From Gadus chalcogrammus (Eukaryota > Chordata > Actinopteri > Gadiformes > Gadidae), in the NCBI RefSeq assembly GCF_026213295.1, contig NC_079432.1:13348774-13412773 (forward strand): a DNA stretch of 64,000 bases, written 5' to 3'. The notes beneath the pieces are model-generated. The model was not told the origin of the DNA, did no database searches, and worked only from the letters and a program-made list of their open reading frames with translations. This document shows, piece by piece, positions 43,781-56,144 of the stretch; the first letter of the stretch is position 1; each line of letters opens with the position of its first letter. The position numbers and the translations under genes were made by a program.

Positions 43781-46219
43781 AATTGGTCATAGTTCCAAGT
43801 AAGATAGCAATAATGCTGTTTGTCCGTTCTGGGCTACTGTAGAAACAAGTGCAACATGCCCATTCTATTCTAATAAAAACACAAACATTCATATTTTCAA
43901 GGGATATACATTGATTTAAACAAACTTATATAAGATCATCTGTTTCTGCCATGTACGTTTCGCTATATGCCACTCAATTCTACACACACCTTTAACAGTG
44001 TTCTCAATAAAGAAATATATTGCGTTGCAAAGATTTTAAATGAGTGCCTGAATCTGTCGAAAGATGTGAGAAGCATGTCAGGATCTCCAGGAATATGTTT
44101 TTTGCCAGGAGACTGGTAAATCCTGAGGATTGGCAGCTAGGCTGGTCCAGTGTTTTAAATTAGATAGATGGCACAGGGCTCAACCTTTGCCGTTTTCAAA
44201 CAGCCCTTTCCTTGACAATAGACACAAGGGGTTTGGAGAGAATCATCCTGGATGAAGCCTAGATGGAAGCCTTCACATTTTTTGTAAGCATGCAGAGATA
44301 CCTGTTTTTATAGTGACGGAAAATGTACAAATCATTTATATGGATACTGCAGGCCTATACCTATATCAACCTACCCAAGAAGTTAGGTTGCAAATCCACT
44401 TCACTTTGGAGCTATCCCACTCAAAGACACGTGTCCCATGTACTGCCACACCCCTTTTTGTCTGAAAGGCATGAAGGGAGAATCTCTTCTGACTTGGCCC
44501 ATAACAAGAAACCTACACACCCAATTTGGTATAAGTCCGTTTACACCTTTTTGAGGTATCCCACACACGGACAAACATCCCCTCCCTGGCTGAGGTAATT
44601 CTGCTTAAATGCACCAGGGGTTAGCTTTCACTAGTTTAGTCTACTACCCCTATGCTGCATAAAAAAAGCAGACCCAGAAAAAACTTTCTAGGAACATGGT
44701 GTGCGATATTGCGGTCCCAATTCCTATTGATGTATAATGTATAATGTGTATGTTTAGCTTTGCCTAATGAATGCATGTTAGTTCACAGCAAGCATGCTGC
44801 CTTTTCTGTGCACTCCGCTGTATGCTTCATGAAGAAAAGAGTGTGTAAACATGTCTTTTTGTACATGGCTTCTCTTTTATTTTTCTGTTGCCAAAAGCAG
44901 AAGAATAAAATAGTCTCTAGTAGTGTAGTGGTGTTCCTTGGTTTCTTTACATTTTAATTGTATCTGAATTTAAAAATATAGCATGTATATCCTTTTTCTC
45001 ATCCAGTGTTCTTCAACTGTTTTAATTTGAGCTCTTGGTGATCACACAATCCTTATTGCAGCTTTCCTTTACTGGTCCAGTAAGAAGTAACATTTAACAT
45101 TTGTAATTGACCTTTATGTAATGTATACTTATTAATATACATACTCTAACTGCCCATGAAATTGGCACATCTGTTACAATGGACCTTTGTCCTGCAATAA
45201 AATAAACTTGTTGTTCATTCTAAACTCCAACAACAAGATCATTCTCCCGGATAGACCCTTGAATCACCACAGGTGATAGCATTTTACTTAAAAGAGAAGA
45301 AACATTGCTGTATCGCTGCGCAGTTTGGCCCTGGCCCTGTCGACAGAAGCGCTTTGAGTCTCACTTCAAATGGTGAATTGAAATGGTTGTGAGATTGCAA
45401 TGCAAAGAGGGTTGTGTTTTTGATCTCAAATGGTGGTACGAGAGATCAAAAACCATCTCCCGACCATCTGTACGTACAGATGTTCTCGCCAAGAGAACCA
45501 CTGTAAAGTAAGCGGGTGTCATATCGTATCTGAAACATCAGAGAGGGCCATGGGCTGGTTCCTAGCCCTGGCATTTCTATTATTCAACAACTTTTGCGAC
45601 ATCCAAAGAAATGGAAACTAGTAAACTGTTTGTCTCTGCCTGTTTTCGGAGGTAGAGCAAACCATGGACGAGGTGGTGAACTGAAACTTGTAAACTGCGC
45701 CTAGTCTAAACAGGATGAGGCAGTTCTACTTCAGTTGTCGTAACTATTCATTTTGGTGAATACACATTTGTTGAGGAATATAGCTCTAGTTAAGGGACAT
45801 CATGTCACCTCAGGGCCTCAAAACGAGGAACCATTATTTGTTGCCTATCCCACCAATTTAGGATTCTAATCAGACAATCACCAACGAAGAGGCATTGGAG
45901 GGCACTTTGCCATCATGTTATCATTAGCTTAACAACTAATCTCTACCTCCCCCCCCCCCCCCCTCCCCATTGCTCTGCCTCCTACCATACAACAAGTGGG
46001 TGCTACATATTGGTGGTGGTTAGTGAGGTCCCCCCTTCACTTTAGGCGTCTTTGAGTGTTATTAATTATTATTATTCTTCATGTTTAACCTCTGTTTTCC
46101 TTTTATTCCTAGTCTGTTTTACATAGTTTTGAATGATGACTATATGCTCTGTAAGGTGACCTTGGGTGTCTTGAAAGGCGCCTCTAAATTAAATGTATTA
46201 TTATTATTATTATTAACAG

Positions 46220-46568
46220 GACGCCAACGGAAAACTAGGGAGAAAACCAGCAAAGAGGGCTGGGGAAACAACGAACAACGTAGACGGACCCCCGAGTAGG
46301 AAGCCACCCCAAGATGGCCGACGCACCAGAGCAGAAGCAGAGAGTGGGGGGGGAGGAGCAGGTGGAGGAGGAAGAGGAGGAGCAGGAGCAACCGGAGGAG
46401 GATGAGGAGGAGGAAGACGAGGACGAGGCGTCGGAGGGCTCGGTGGACAGCGCAGAGGGCAGCCCGCGGATGACGTTGGCGGCCCGCCGGGCGCTGCGGG
46501 CCTTGAAGTCGCTGGGGGCCAGCGTGGACCCCGATGACGACTCCCCCAACATGATCGTCTACAGGAAG
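46220..46568 (+). CDS. rgs6: rgs6 first coding exon (ATG 46314), regulator of G-protein signalling 6-like
   Basis: R7-family RGS proteins speed GTP hydrolysis on Gi/o alpha subunits with G-beta-5 (family knowledge). The exon starts after TATTAACAG (46219). An in-frame TAG at 46281 and the Kozak context CCAAGATGG fix the start at 46314. The 85 coded residues are an acidic Glu/Asp-rich stretch (about residues 14-40), then MTLAARRALRALKSLGASV and DDDSPNMIVYRK, and the donor AAG|GTAGGA closes in phase 0. SPNMIVY-K is the segment just before the DEP domain in RGS6 (RGS7 has SPNMLVYRK). Human RGS6 has only about 28 residues before this point, so the acidic N-terminus is unusual. The next exons (DEP, GGL, RGS) are not in the window. 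RGS7 is the alternative, and identification rests on a short motif plus synteny with sipa1l1. Confidence 0.65.
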
Positions 46569-48110
46569 GTAGGAGACGCATGAAACAACCAATCACAGCC
46601 CATTAGAGCGGCACATGCTATAGTGAATGCAGCTTATGCTTGAAAAGAGCCTTTGATTGAACTTCATTCTCCACATGTCCACATGAACAGGGGGTGTGCC
46701 ATCAACACAATGATTACGTTTCAGTCAACTAAATACTTTAACTGCATGGCAAACTACATCATGTTATTGTAGTCTTTTAAAGTATGTTATAATTATTATA
46801 CCAATAATGGTAATCAAATCACAGCCTAAAACTATGATATTTTACGGTAATTGGTAACACATGAATGTTATATCAATACTAACATTTTTTAAATATTTTA
46901 TTTTCCATTTAAGTTAACTGAACTCATGGTAAAAGGTCTTATTGTGTTAGATGAGACAAGGGATCAGTGAATGCATGTCAAAAAGAAGGTGACAAACTTA
47001 ACAAAGGCCTTATATCTACGGAAATGTAAATAGGGCATAATCAAAGGCCTGTGTTATCATTTAATGTTTCTTGACTTTGTAAACATTTTAAAAAGGCACA
47101 TTAATAACAGCCCAGAAAACATACTAATAAGTGTAGCTGGAGGGCAGAGGTTTAAAGATTTTGTCGATACAGACTTTTTGGTGATTTAAATAGTATAGTA
47201 AATATAGTAAAATAAATAAATTGTTCAGTTTCAAATATATCATGACATACCGAGCATATCAAGATCCAGGAAGGATTCTATGATTTAGCTTATAGGATCA
47301 GTTGCTCATAAGATTTCGTTATCTAGATATGTTTATATGTAGACTATTGGGAAGAGGAAAGGGAACATCCAGGACTTTGATTTAAAAGGGTTATATATAT
47401 ATATTATACATCCATGGGTTATAAATGTTATACGGTTATCAAGTCAATCACTTCATTTCATCTATATTCATAATATACACGCATATATGACCGAAAGGGA
47501 AAGAAACACTTCAATGGTAGAACATAAATGGTATTCCTGTACACGGTCATGTGGAGTCCCACCCACAAGAGACACTTTCATTATGCACTCTCTATGTTGG
47601 CACTCTAAAATAAATACAAGTTTCAAACCCATGTCAAATGGCAGCACTTGGGCAAGACAAGTGCTGCAATGACAACTGATTATTACAAAGTCATGTGCAA
47701 TTGTGAGCGGGCATAACCTCGGTTATATGGACCGTAGCACAATAAAGATACTCCAGGTCTTCAATGAGCATGGGCAGTCAATGCACGTACATGGGAATCG
47801 AACACCAGGCCGTAATGCGGGGGCTTTAGCTTAGCTTCAGCTTTAGCTTGACCTGCGTGCCACCGACTTCCAACATCCCTTACAGGATACTGTTATTGAT
47901 CTAAAGGATAACATGGCAGCCTGTGTAACGGATTAAGGCTACAGTGTTCTCGCTCAATACTGAAGAAATTTAAAGAAATTGTTGTCGGCATGGACCACGA
48001 CCCAACCTTCCCCCTCTACTTGCTCTTATTTAAAAGTAAAGAATTATTTATTTTGCTTGGTTTTATTATTGACCAAAAAGATCAGAAAATAGGGTCCAGA
48101 TTGGGGAATC

Positions 48111-48198
48111 CTTTAAAGGTGACATATAATACCACCAGGTGTGAGTGTGATTAGCTGATGGCTTATCACACCTGGTGGTATAATATGTCACCTTTAAA
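48111..48198. mobile_element. short foldback of the same MITE family (copy 3)
   Basis: The arms CTTTAAAGGTGACATATAAT plus ACCACCAGGTGTGA and their inverted copy enclose only a few bases; the whole element is about 88 bases, against 260 for copy 1. It keeps only the outer part of the arms. Confidence 0.8.
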
Positions 48199-48576
48199 TT
48201 ATTAATTTGACACTTTATAAATGAAGCCAAGAAAACGTGTCCGTCCTTGCTTCTTCCCAGCGTGTGTGTTTTCACATGTCTCTGAGTTCACATGTCTTTG
48301 TGTCCTTTGAATTGTGCGATTCGTCATTCCTAGTTGTTAACTATACCTACTTTTTCACTCTTGTCCTATATGATGCAAACAAATGGATCCAATTATGTTT
48401 GGGATTAAATTACTTTCAAGCAATTCCATCGTGTTGAGAGAGCAAAGTGAATTTGTTTGTGTTAATCAGATATAATACGTTTGTGTAAATCAGACCTCCC
48501 ACCATTTCCCTGTTTTTCCAGTAATATATGCTGATGGTCCGGTTGGTCATTTTGTCCATCTGCCCCACCGACTTAC

Positions 48577-48632
48577 ACGCACGCACGCACGCACGCACGC
48601 GCGCACGCACGAGCGCGCACACACAAACACAT
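48577..48632. repeat. (CGCA)n / CG-rich alternating tract
   Basis: CACGCACG repeats with CGCGCG and GAGCGCGC interruptions, flanked by CA-rich sequence to 48705. Confidence 0.9.
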
Positions 48633-49912
48633 CCACTCCGACCTAGTCACACACACATGCCCCTGCGTATGCAAGCACACACACACGTGCATGTGCACAC
48701 ACTGAAACCCCAGGCTAAGGAAGGTCTACGTGACTCTTCCTATAAGATATTGGGAGAGTATATTGTGTGAGTTTTCAGGGAGACAGTAATTGCTGAGTGG
48801 AAGAGAAGGGGAAAGGGCAATAAGCCTTAGTGTTGCTGCCGGCTTTTCACCTCTCGTGCTGTGGGGCCCTGAGGCTGAAGAAGATGCACGGAGAGTCAGG
48901 AAGGAACAGCAGCTCCCGTCTGCAGTGATGAATACAGAGCTGGCTGTAAAGGGAGAGGGTGAGAGAGATGCAGAGGGAGGGACAGAGGGGGGTAGGACAT
49001 CTACACCTGCCTAGCCTGACACGCGTGATTTTCAATACTTGCTGAAACGGATACACATGCGTGTGTGTGCCCAACGTTGCAAGGCTTTTCGCATTCGCCA
49101 TTCAAATGTATCGGGGAAGAGATGCTAATATGATGGATGACAGCTCAAAAAAGATTTCAACGCTTCCAAGATGAGACATGGAGATTGAGTCATCGAATCA
49201 TTCGTAGGAATTATGGTCTGTATATATATATGGGCTGTCAACGTTAACACGCTTACGCTCGCGATTAATCTTGAAACCATAATGTGTTCATATTGTTAAC
49301 GCATATTAACACCCTTGCTCATTTTTGCCTCATATTTGATTTTGACATTGGCATACGTCAAACATGCCAGCATGGCGGGTTGGGTGTTGTTGGGCGATGA
49401 AGCTCTGTTTCTCTCTGGTGGGTAAATGGCCAACAGGTTTGGAAGTGGTTTCTATGGGGTCAGAACTGTCTCATTAATAATGATTGCACAGAGAAGGATT
49501 CACAATTGTAAGTATGTGTATAAATTACCCTCTTCTCACAAATACATTTCAATGCACACACAAATGGATATCGGTATGAATAAATGTAAAATAAATCCAT
49601 GAACAAAAATAAGTTTCACAAACACATTTCTGATCCACACACAAATGTATCTTAAAAAAATATTTGCAATTTTCATCAAAAATGTATTTGGATGTTATTA
49701 CATTTATATACAAACTGTTAAACTTGAATTTACAAGACGCTTTTCATTTGTGAACTTGTTTGCATTTGTGTGTGAACTGGTCTGTATTTATATGTGGATT
49801 TTTGAGACTCCTGACGTGGCTGGATTCACAAATGCATTTTTTTCAACAAGGGACTCTCTGTAGCCAATCAGATGCCTCCCTTGTTTTCAGCCAATCACAT
49901 GACTGCAGTGAC

Positions 49913-49996
49913 TGGGTTTTTAGATTGTCGGTGCCGTTAAAGTAGCATTAATAATTGCTTACTACTTTAACGTCACCGACAATCCTAAAAACCAGT
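49913..49996. repeat. inner palindrome inside the foldback
   Basis: GGTTTTTAGATTGTCGGTG and TTAAAGTAG pair with CTACTTTAA and CACCGACAATCCTAAAAACC around a short loop (GCATTAATAATTGCTTA). Confidence 0.85.
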
Positions 49997-50112
49997 CGAA
50001 ACTAGTTGGAAAAAGTGTGTAGTTCAAAACGTGACGCAGCTTTCTTCGCCACCTAGAGATTGTTATGTACGATCATTCAAAAAACCCATGTTATTTGCCA
50101 TAGACATTTGAT

Positions 50113-50832
50113 CAGTGTTTCTAATAACGCTGTTTAAAAGAACGGCATTACCTAACGCCGTTATTTTTTCAGTAAAGGGGTAATCTAACTAATTACTGTT
50201 GTTACAACGTCGTTACCGTTATTGTACGTTAAATGTGGCGCGTTACTATGAATTGATTGGATAACCTGCGTAATCCGAACGCACTCCTGGCTCCAAACAC
50301 AAACTGCTAGTGAGGAGACCGGGTGGGTTAACAACGAGATAAGCGAATATGATTGGCTAAGGCAGAGTCATGTTTCATGGTAGCCAATCGGAGGCAATGT
50401 TTTTACGCACAAGCCAGGACACGCGCGCCCCACACACACACACACACACGCACATGCACACACCAAACAGATTCGATGAAGCAGCAGAAATGGCGAGTCC
50501 GGAGCAATCCGATGAAAAGTTGGCATTATCTGTAGTATTCGGCAGATATTCCACAGCCTTTGCAACCAAGCAAATTCAAATTCAGTTGATAGTATATCAG
50601 GGCCGTGAATGGGCAATTCAACCATTTAACACATTAAGGCCAAGTGAAAACTGCTAAAATCCAAATTCTTTGACATATAGCAACTTTCTTTTTTTACAGT
50701 AACGCAAATACTTTCCCTGGTAACTAGCTACTTTTATTGTAGAGTAATTCAGTTACTTACTCAGTTACTTTTTGGAACAAGTAGTGAGTAACTGTAACCA
50801 ATTACTTTTTTAAAGTAACGTTGCCAACACTG
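50113..50832. mobile_element. hAT-like nonautonomous element, 720 bp, with 8-bp target duplication
   Basis: It starts CAGTGTTTCTAATAACGC and ends AAAGTAACGTTGCCAACACTG in the middle of the foldback. The flanking octamers CATTTGAT (50105-50112) and CATTTGAC (50833-50840) match 7 of 8, as expected for hAT target duplications. The subterminal AGTTACTTACTCAGTTACTT-type sequence is typical of this fish group. An ATG frame near 50490 (about 55 codons) shows no recognised transposase domain. Confidence 0.8.
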
Positions 50833-51598
50833 CATTTGACCGGGGGAACCGGGAGGCTCGGAGGCTGGACTTATTCTTCGGGACTGCAGTCATGTGATTG
50901 GCTGAAAACAAGGGAGGCATCTGATTGGCTACACAGAGTTCCTTGTTGAAAAAAATGCAATTGTGAAAGTTCACAAATTTAAAGCGTCCTGTTAATTCAA
51001 GTTTAACAATTTGTATATAAACATCCAAATACACTTTTGATGAAAATTGAAAATATTTTTTCAATTCATATATTTATGGATTTATATTACATTTATTTGA
51101 CACATTTGTGTGTCGATCAGAAATGTGTTTGTGAAACTTATTTTCTTTTAAGGATTTATTTTTACATTTATATATACCGATATCCATTTGTGTGTGCATT
51201 GAAATGTATTGGTGAGAAGAGAGTAATTTATATATAAATCACAAAATACATTTGTGAATCCTTCTCTGTGCATTCATTATTAATGAGACTGTTCGGACCC
51301 CATTGGATTCCTATATGGTGGAGGGCTGTGTCATGGCTTGTTGGCTTTCCATTTAAGAGGGAATGCATGCCGGTGAGTCAAGAAGACTAATGTGTATACG
51401 ACGTGTGAACGACAGGAGATTCAACCCTGACGATTCAACCCTGATGTTGCGATTAAACATTGATTAATCAAAGCATGTGTGATTAATTAGATTGAGAAAA
51501 AATCGATTGGGGGGACCTTGAGTCTTTGATTCTAAACTTTGATATAAAGACATTCAGTAGACTTCGTCTTTAATGATCTACTGCTGTGTCGAGAATTG

Positions 51599-51602
<4 letters not shown>

Positions 51603-51662
<60 letters not shown>
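51603..51662. repeat. (CT)n microsatellite
   Basis: About 30 CT units, followed by GT-rich sequence (51713-51800). Confidence 0.95.
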
Positions 51663-51664
<2 letters not shown>

Positions 51665-52295
51665 CCCTCTCTTTCTCTCTTGATAACTACCTGTGTGCTC
51701 CTGCTGAGGGCCGTGTGTGTATTTGTGTCTGGTTGTGTGTGTGTATGTGTGTGTCTGTCTAGCTGTGTGTGGTTTTGTGTTTGTGTGTGTGTGCTGTGTG
51801 GTAGCATGGTGAGTGGTTGTGTCCCCCCTTGACCAGATAATTTGCGGTAGGCTGATGACTCACAACATGTGCCCTTACTGGAGAGATGTAAATCCCATTA
51901 GTCCCAGTCTATGAGTCATCAGTCACCTACAACAGCAACAGCAACAACAACGACAACAACGCTGAGGCAAAGAAGAAATGCTAATATTGCCCCCAATTCG
52001 CTGTTCTTTAATAGTATCATGGCTCATCTGAATTAATGGGGGATTGGGGATGAGAAAAGGGTATTTTATCTCAAAGACAAACTTCTACAGCTGTGCTGGT
52101 TTGCAGAAGCCTGGGATCCTATGGATTACAAACGGCTAGAGACGGAGGATTGGTGAGATACCATACTATAATAAGAAAGAAATTGTCCAGAACCAAATAA
52201 ATGCAGGACTTGGACTGTGACCAACAGACCTGTCACCATGCATCTTGTTGCTTGATGTGAAGAATTTTTCCCCAGAAAGTTGTTTTCATATCTTT

Positions 52296-52537
52296 GTCTT
52301 GGCAGTGGCCCAGGAGGTGAATTGGGTTGTCTAGCAACCAGAAGGCTGCTTGTTCGATCGCCGTTCCTCCGAGCTGGGTGTTGCTGAGGAAGGCACCTTA
52401 CCCCCACTGCTCCCGAGGAGCTGGCTGTTGCCTTGCACGTCCGACACCGCTGTGGTGTATGAATGGGTCAATTTGAGGGGCTTTGAGTGGCCTCAGGACT
52501 GAGAGGCGCTGTAAAAATGCAGTCCATTTTCCATTTG
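52296..52537 (+). mobile_element. tRNA-derived SINE-like element (copy 1)
   Basis: A tRNA-like head with a B-box-like TTGTTCGATCGCC (52351-52363) is followed by a body with GCTTTGAGTGGCCTCAGGAC, GAGAGGCGCTGTAAAAATGC and the tail AGTCCATTTTCCATTT. The tail form is a known dispersed teleost sequence. Confidence 0.65.
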
Positions 52538-53809
52538 AAGTCGGAGAGCTTCTCTATTCTTCCTTAAGATCTGAGGTGGTGATACAGTGTGTTATGCAAT
52601 GCCTCATTTGATGTGACAAATATATCCTAGTCGGATGGAAATAATCGGTACTTATCTATTCAAGGGACATGTGTGTGTGCTAGAGAGGTGAAGCCATGCA
52701 GGTAGTTCCACGAGCGCCAGCCAGGCTACTTAAAATGTGAAGCATATATTGAAATGTACTTCACCGTACCCCTGTGATTTAATGTTTGCTTTGGGAATCA
52801 ATCAGACATTTTTATCAGGTAACAAAGGAGCAGATGCATACATCTAAAGGAGTCTCCTGATATATAATCTTTCTCAGAGATATATCTATATCTGCCTTTC
52901 AAGTCAATGGACTAAAATGTCACAAAGACATTCTACGAGTCTCACAGTAAAGGTGTTAGCAGATGGCCTCAATAAACACCCACAAATGCCAACATGGGGC
53001 ATGTGTGCCATACCACTTCAATAGTTGTTGGCTATCGTTGGATTAAGTTCTTGTTTACAGGAACTTGTTGTAACGGTTATGGCCAACTTCGGCAAACATC
53101 AGGTAAATGGGTGTTGCTGTTTGTTTCGGAGGTGTGCGAGTAGATGTGAGTAATGCTCTAACTTAAACTCAGGTCTCCTTAAACCTAGCACACACTACAA
53201 TGTTTAAAGAAGGATTTTACAATCGTGAGAGAGCCCCTTTTCTATATCACACAAACAATTTGCAGGCATGTATTTTCAGTGACAAGTAACAAGCTGTTCA
53301 CATGTATCACTGTTCCCATAATTCCCCAACAGCTGTGACTCGCTGGGGGGGGGCAGAGAGAGATTAAAAAAGGTGTTGTTGCCTCTAGTTGCTTGAAAGC
53401 CGTCTTTATGAGAGTTAATACTCTCATACTCTCACTACTCTCATAGTTTAAGATGATTTTCTACATCAAAAGAGACGAGAAGAAAGGAGTGATACATGAA
53501 GGAGAGAAACAGCAAACTCCCGTGAAGTATATTGACACACAGAAGAGTTTCACCGTCGGCCTCTTAATAGGCAGTGCAGGCCAGACGTTTACCGACTGAC
53601 TCCCAACATAACAGCCCTTCTCCCCCCAGCTGAGGAGGGAAATGGGAACTATGGGAAAAAACGGAATACCCTTGTTGATAACCTCTGCCCTGTTACCACA
53701 GACTGGGAAGTGAAGTGATAAAAAGTTTGCAGTGAAACTAGGGAAACATAGGTCTTGGACTATTGCCTAATATTGTGTTTTTTAATGAGCATTGTTTAGA
53801 CCCTGCAAC

Positions 53810-53853
53810 ATGTTTGTTGCAAGGTCCATGCAACAAACATAGCATGGACCTTG
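53810..53853. repeat. two overlapping inverted repeats
   Basis: ATGTTTGTTGCA (53810-53821) pairs with TGCAACAAACAT (53829-53840), and CAAGGTCCATG (53820-53830) pairs with CATGGACCTTG (53843-53853). The arms overlap, so only one hairpin can form at a time. Confidence 0.9.
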
Positions 53854-54309
53854 TGTGGCTGCCTCTCTCCACCTAGGGGGCTTTTATTGGGACCTGATCC
53901 AGGCTGTCATGTAGCAGTGTGCGGTGATGGCTGCTCTAACCTTTGCTGGTACTCAGTGTTCAAGACCCTCCCGGACCCTCCCAGATGTTGACATTGGAAA
54001 AGCGGAAAAATGGTCCTCCTCCCCTCCTTACATCGATGCTATCCTATGCTTGTGCCTGGATGAGTGAGGAACCACAGCTATTTATAGCACTTTAGTTACA
54101 GAGCAGAATTCCCTGCCACAGGTAACAGCTACTGAATAGCAGGCTGATCAAATGAGGATGGGTGGGAGCGGGACAATCATTCGTTCAATCATTGATACAA
54201 TTCTCTATTCTATTTTTAACTTGAGAGGAAAATATCCGTGCGCTTTTGTACCCCGAGTGGACGGTTTTAGTCTTTAGACACGATATGAGTCTGAATAATT
54301 TGTTGATGG

Positions 54310-54725
54310 CTATAGTGGCAAAGTGCAAGTAAGAAGTGCACTGAAAAGGTCAAGTAGTTTGAATGGTTTGAATGAATAAAAATGAACATATAAATAAATA
54401 GATTAAGATTAAGAAGTTACTGAATGTCGCTATTATATAAGCTTAGGATCAGTTCATGGGTGTTCATGTGAACGTACTGATAAAACACTGGTCATTAAAA
54501 ATGCAAAGACCAAATTAAGTAGTGCAGTCCAAAAGTCAAGGAGTTCAGGTTTAAATTAATACTAAATTAACATAGTATAGATAGAGATACCAAAGGTACC
54601 TTATTCCTTAACCACATTAGGATCATTTTATCGGTGTGCATATGACCATACCGAATAAAACGGTGGTCATTAAAAATGCAACAAGCCAAAGGAAGCACTC
54701 TAGTAAAGTACTTCAGGCGGTCACT
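54310..54725. repeat. diverged tandem repeat, about 175-bp period
   Basis: Units at about 54440-54560 and 54615-54720 share TTAGGATCA, GATAAAAC/GAATAAAAC, GGTCATTAAAAATGCAA and AGTTCAGG/ACTTCAGG. A partial earlier unit ends near 54370. Confidence 0.6.
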
Positions 54726-55206
54726 TGCGCATTAGACTGTCATGACAACCGCATACTATATTTAAGTGCAGAGGAATCAAATAGAGTGGATAGTCAGCGG
54801 CAGGTCCTTTTTTTTTTTTTTTAATAAATAAAATGTTCAAGTTAAAACATTTAAAAATAACTTGGATTCATGCAGCAGCCAAATCCTCCTCCCAAAGGCT
54901 TTCATGCAATACAGCAGAGGCGTGGGATATCTTCTCCTGTCAGGGATGTGTCTTCGTTAGCTTTAAAACATGGCTTGTTAGAGGCAAAGTATCTCTATTT
55001 AGGTATTTCGTGCCCTGGTGCTGCAGGACGCGATGCATAATAAAGGATCTGATGCATTTGTATTCATGCGTTGACACCTATATGAGGACAGGGGGAGATA
55101 AACAGCTCCTCGAAATAGTGCTTTGATATGAATCAATTGTAACGTCAAATGCCAGACTTGAGGCTGTGGATATTCACAGCTGGTTGACTGTCGCACAAAT
55201 TATTTC

Positions 55207-55249
<43 letters not shown>

Positions 55250-55964
55250 TGTGTCAGGTTCGGCAGGACATCAGAGAATTGCCCCTTATTTAATTAAAAG
55301 TGGATTTTATGATGCTCATTAATTCACATTGAAATATACAGAAAATGAGTTCTCTGATTGAAAAACAGGCACTATTGATCGCAGGATAATGAAGGTGCAA
55401 CACACTAGACATACAATGCACTCCACCAATACAGGTCAATTAAAGGTGTTTGGTGACTGTGTATGGGTTTGGTGTGTGTGTGGGACAGGGACAATCCTGT
55501 GTCGTCTCTCTATGGAATTATTTATCGGTGCATGTCTGTGATCTTTTTGTGTGCACAGGTGCATGTAGGGTTGCGTGTGAAATGCGTCTGGCGTTCACGT
55601 GTCTATGTTCTGATGAATGCCTCTTCACATATTGATGGCCACGTGTTGACGCGGAGGACACAATTTGAGGTCAACCCTAATGTTGACAAAGTGTCCACAC
55701 TATGAGGGACCTGCTGAGCCAGGCGTGTTGTAATGATGTTCCTGGTTGTGTTGTGCGGTGGTCGTAAATGGTTTAATCCGTGATTAATCTGCAACATATT
55801 CATGGTGTTAAAGGGATTAACATATTGTTTTGAGGCAGGCATTTTCTAAACTGTAATGAGTCGGAAACGGAGCCCGTTCCCACTTTGGAGATTTTTGGCC
55901 GATAATACAAAGGACTGCACATCAAAGGGCTTTGGCGACAAAGCGGGAGCGTGCACATCCACCT

Positions 55965-56144
<180 letters not shown>

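Larger units (their letters stand above)
49425..51355. mobile_element. large foldback element with about 480-bp inverted arms
   Basis: The left arm (about 49425-49908) and right arm (about 50884-51355) are inverted copies along their whole length, with roughly 85% identity by eye. Matching anchors are AGTCTCATTAATAATGA/CTGTCTCATTAATAATGA, CACAGAGAAGGATTCACAA, ACATTTCAATGCACACACAA, AATAAGTTTCACAAACACAT and GCCAATCAGATGCCTCCCTT. The middle (49909-50883) includes a hAT-like insertion of 720 bases, so the original centre was about 255 bases. No protein is encoded. Confidence 0.85.
49225..51515. mobile_element. outer edge of a nested transposon region
   Basis: On the left, GGGCTGTCAACGTTAACAC and GCGATTAAT, and on the right, GATTAATCAAAGCATGTGTG, resemble ends of a dispersed DNA element into which the foldback may have inserted. 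The outer borders are uncertain. Confidence 0.35.

Noticed and set aside
44320..45230. AT-rich stretch with AATAAA at about 45198, resembling a 3' UTR end
   Set aside because: No upstream coding exon on the same strand could be tied to it; left as intron.
46140..46596. Antisense open frames of 105-150 codons opposite the rgs6 exon
   Set aside because: Reverse translation of the Glu-rich repeat (Leu or Pro/Ser runs); the plus strand has the Kozak start, splice sites and the SPNMIVY motif.
50466..50657. Short frame MASPEQSDEKLALSV in the hAT-like element
   Set aside because: Possibly a transposase N-terminal remnant, but no domain is recognisable, so it is not called as a gene.
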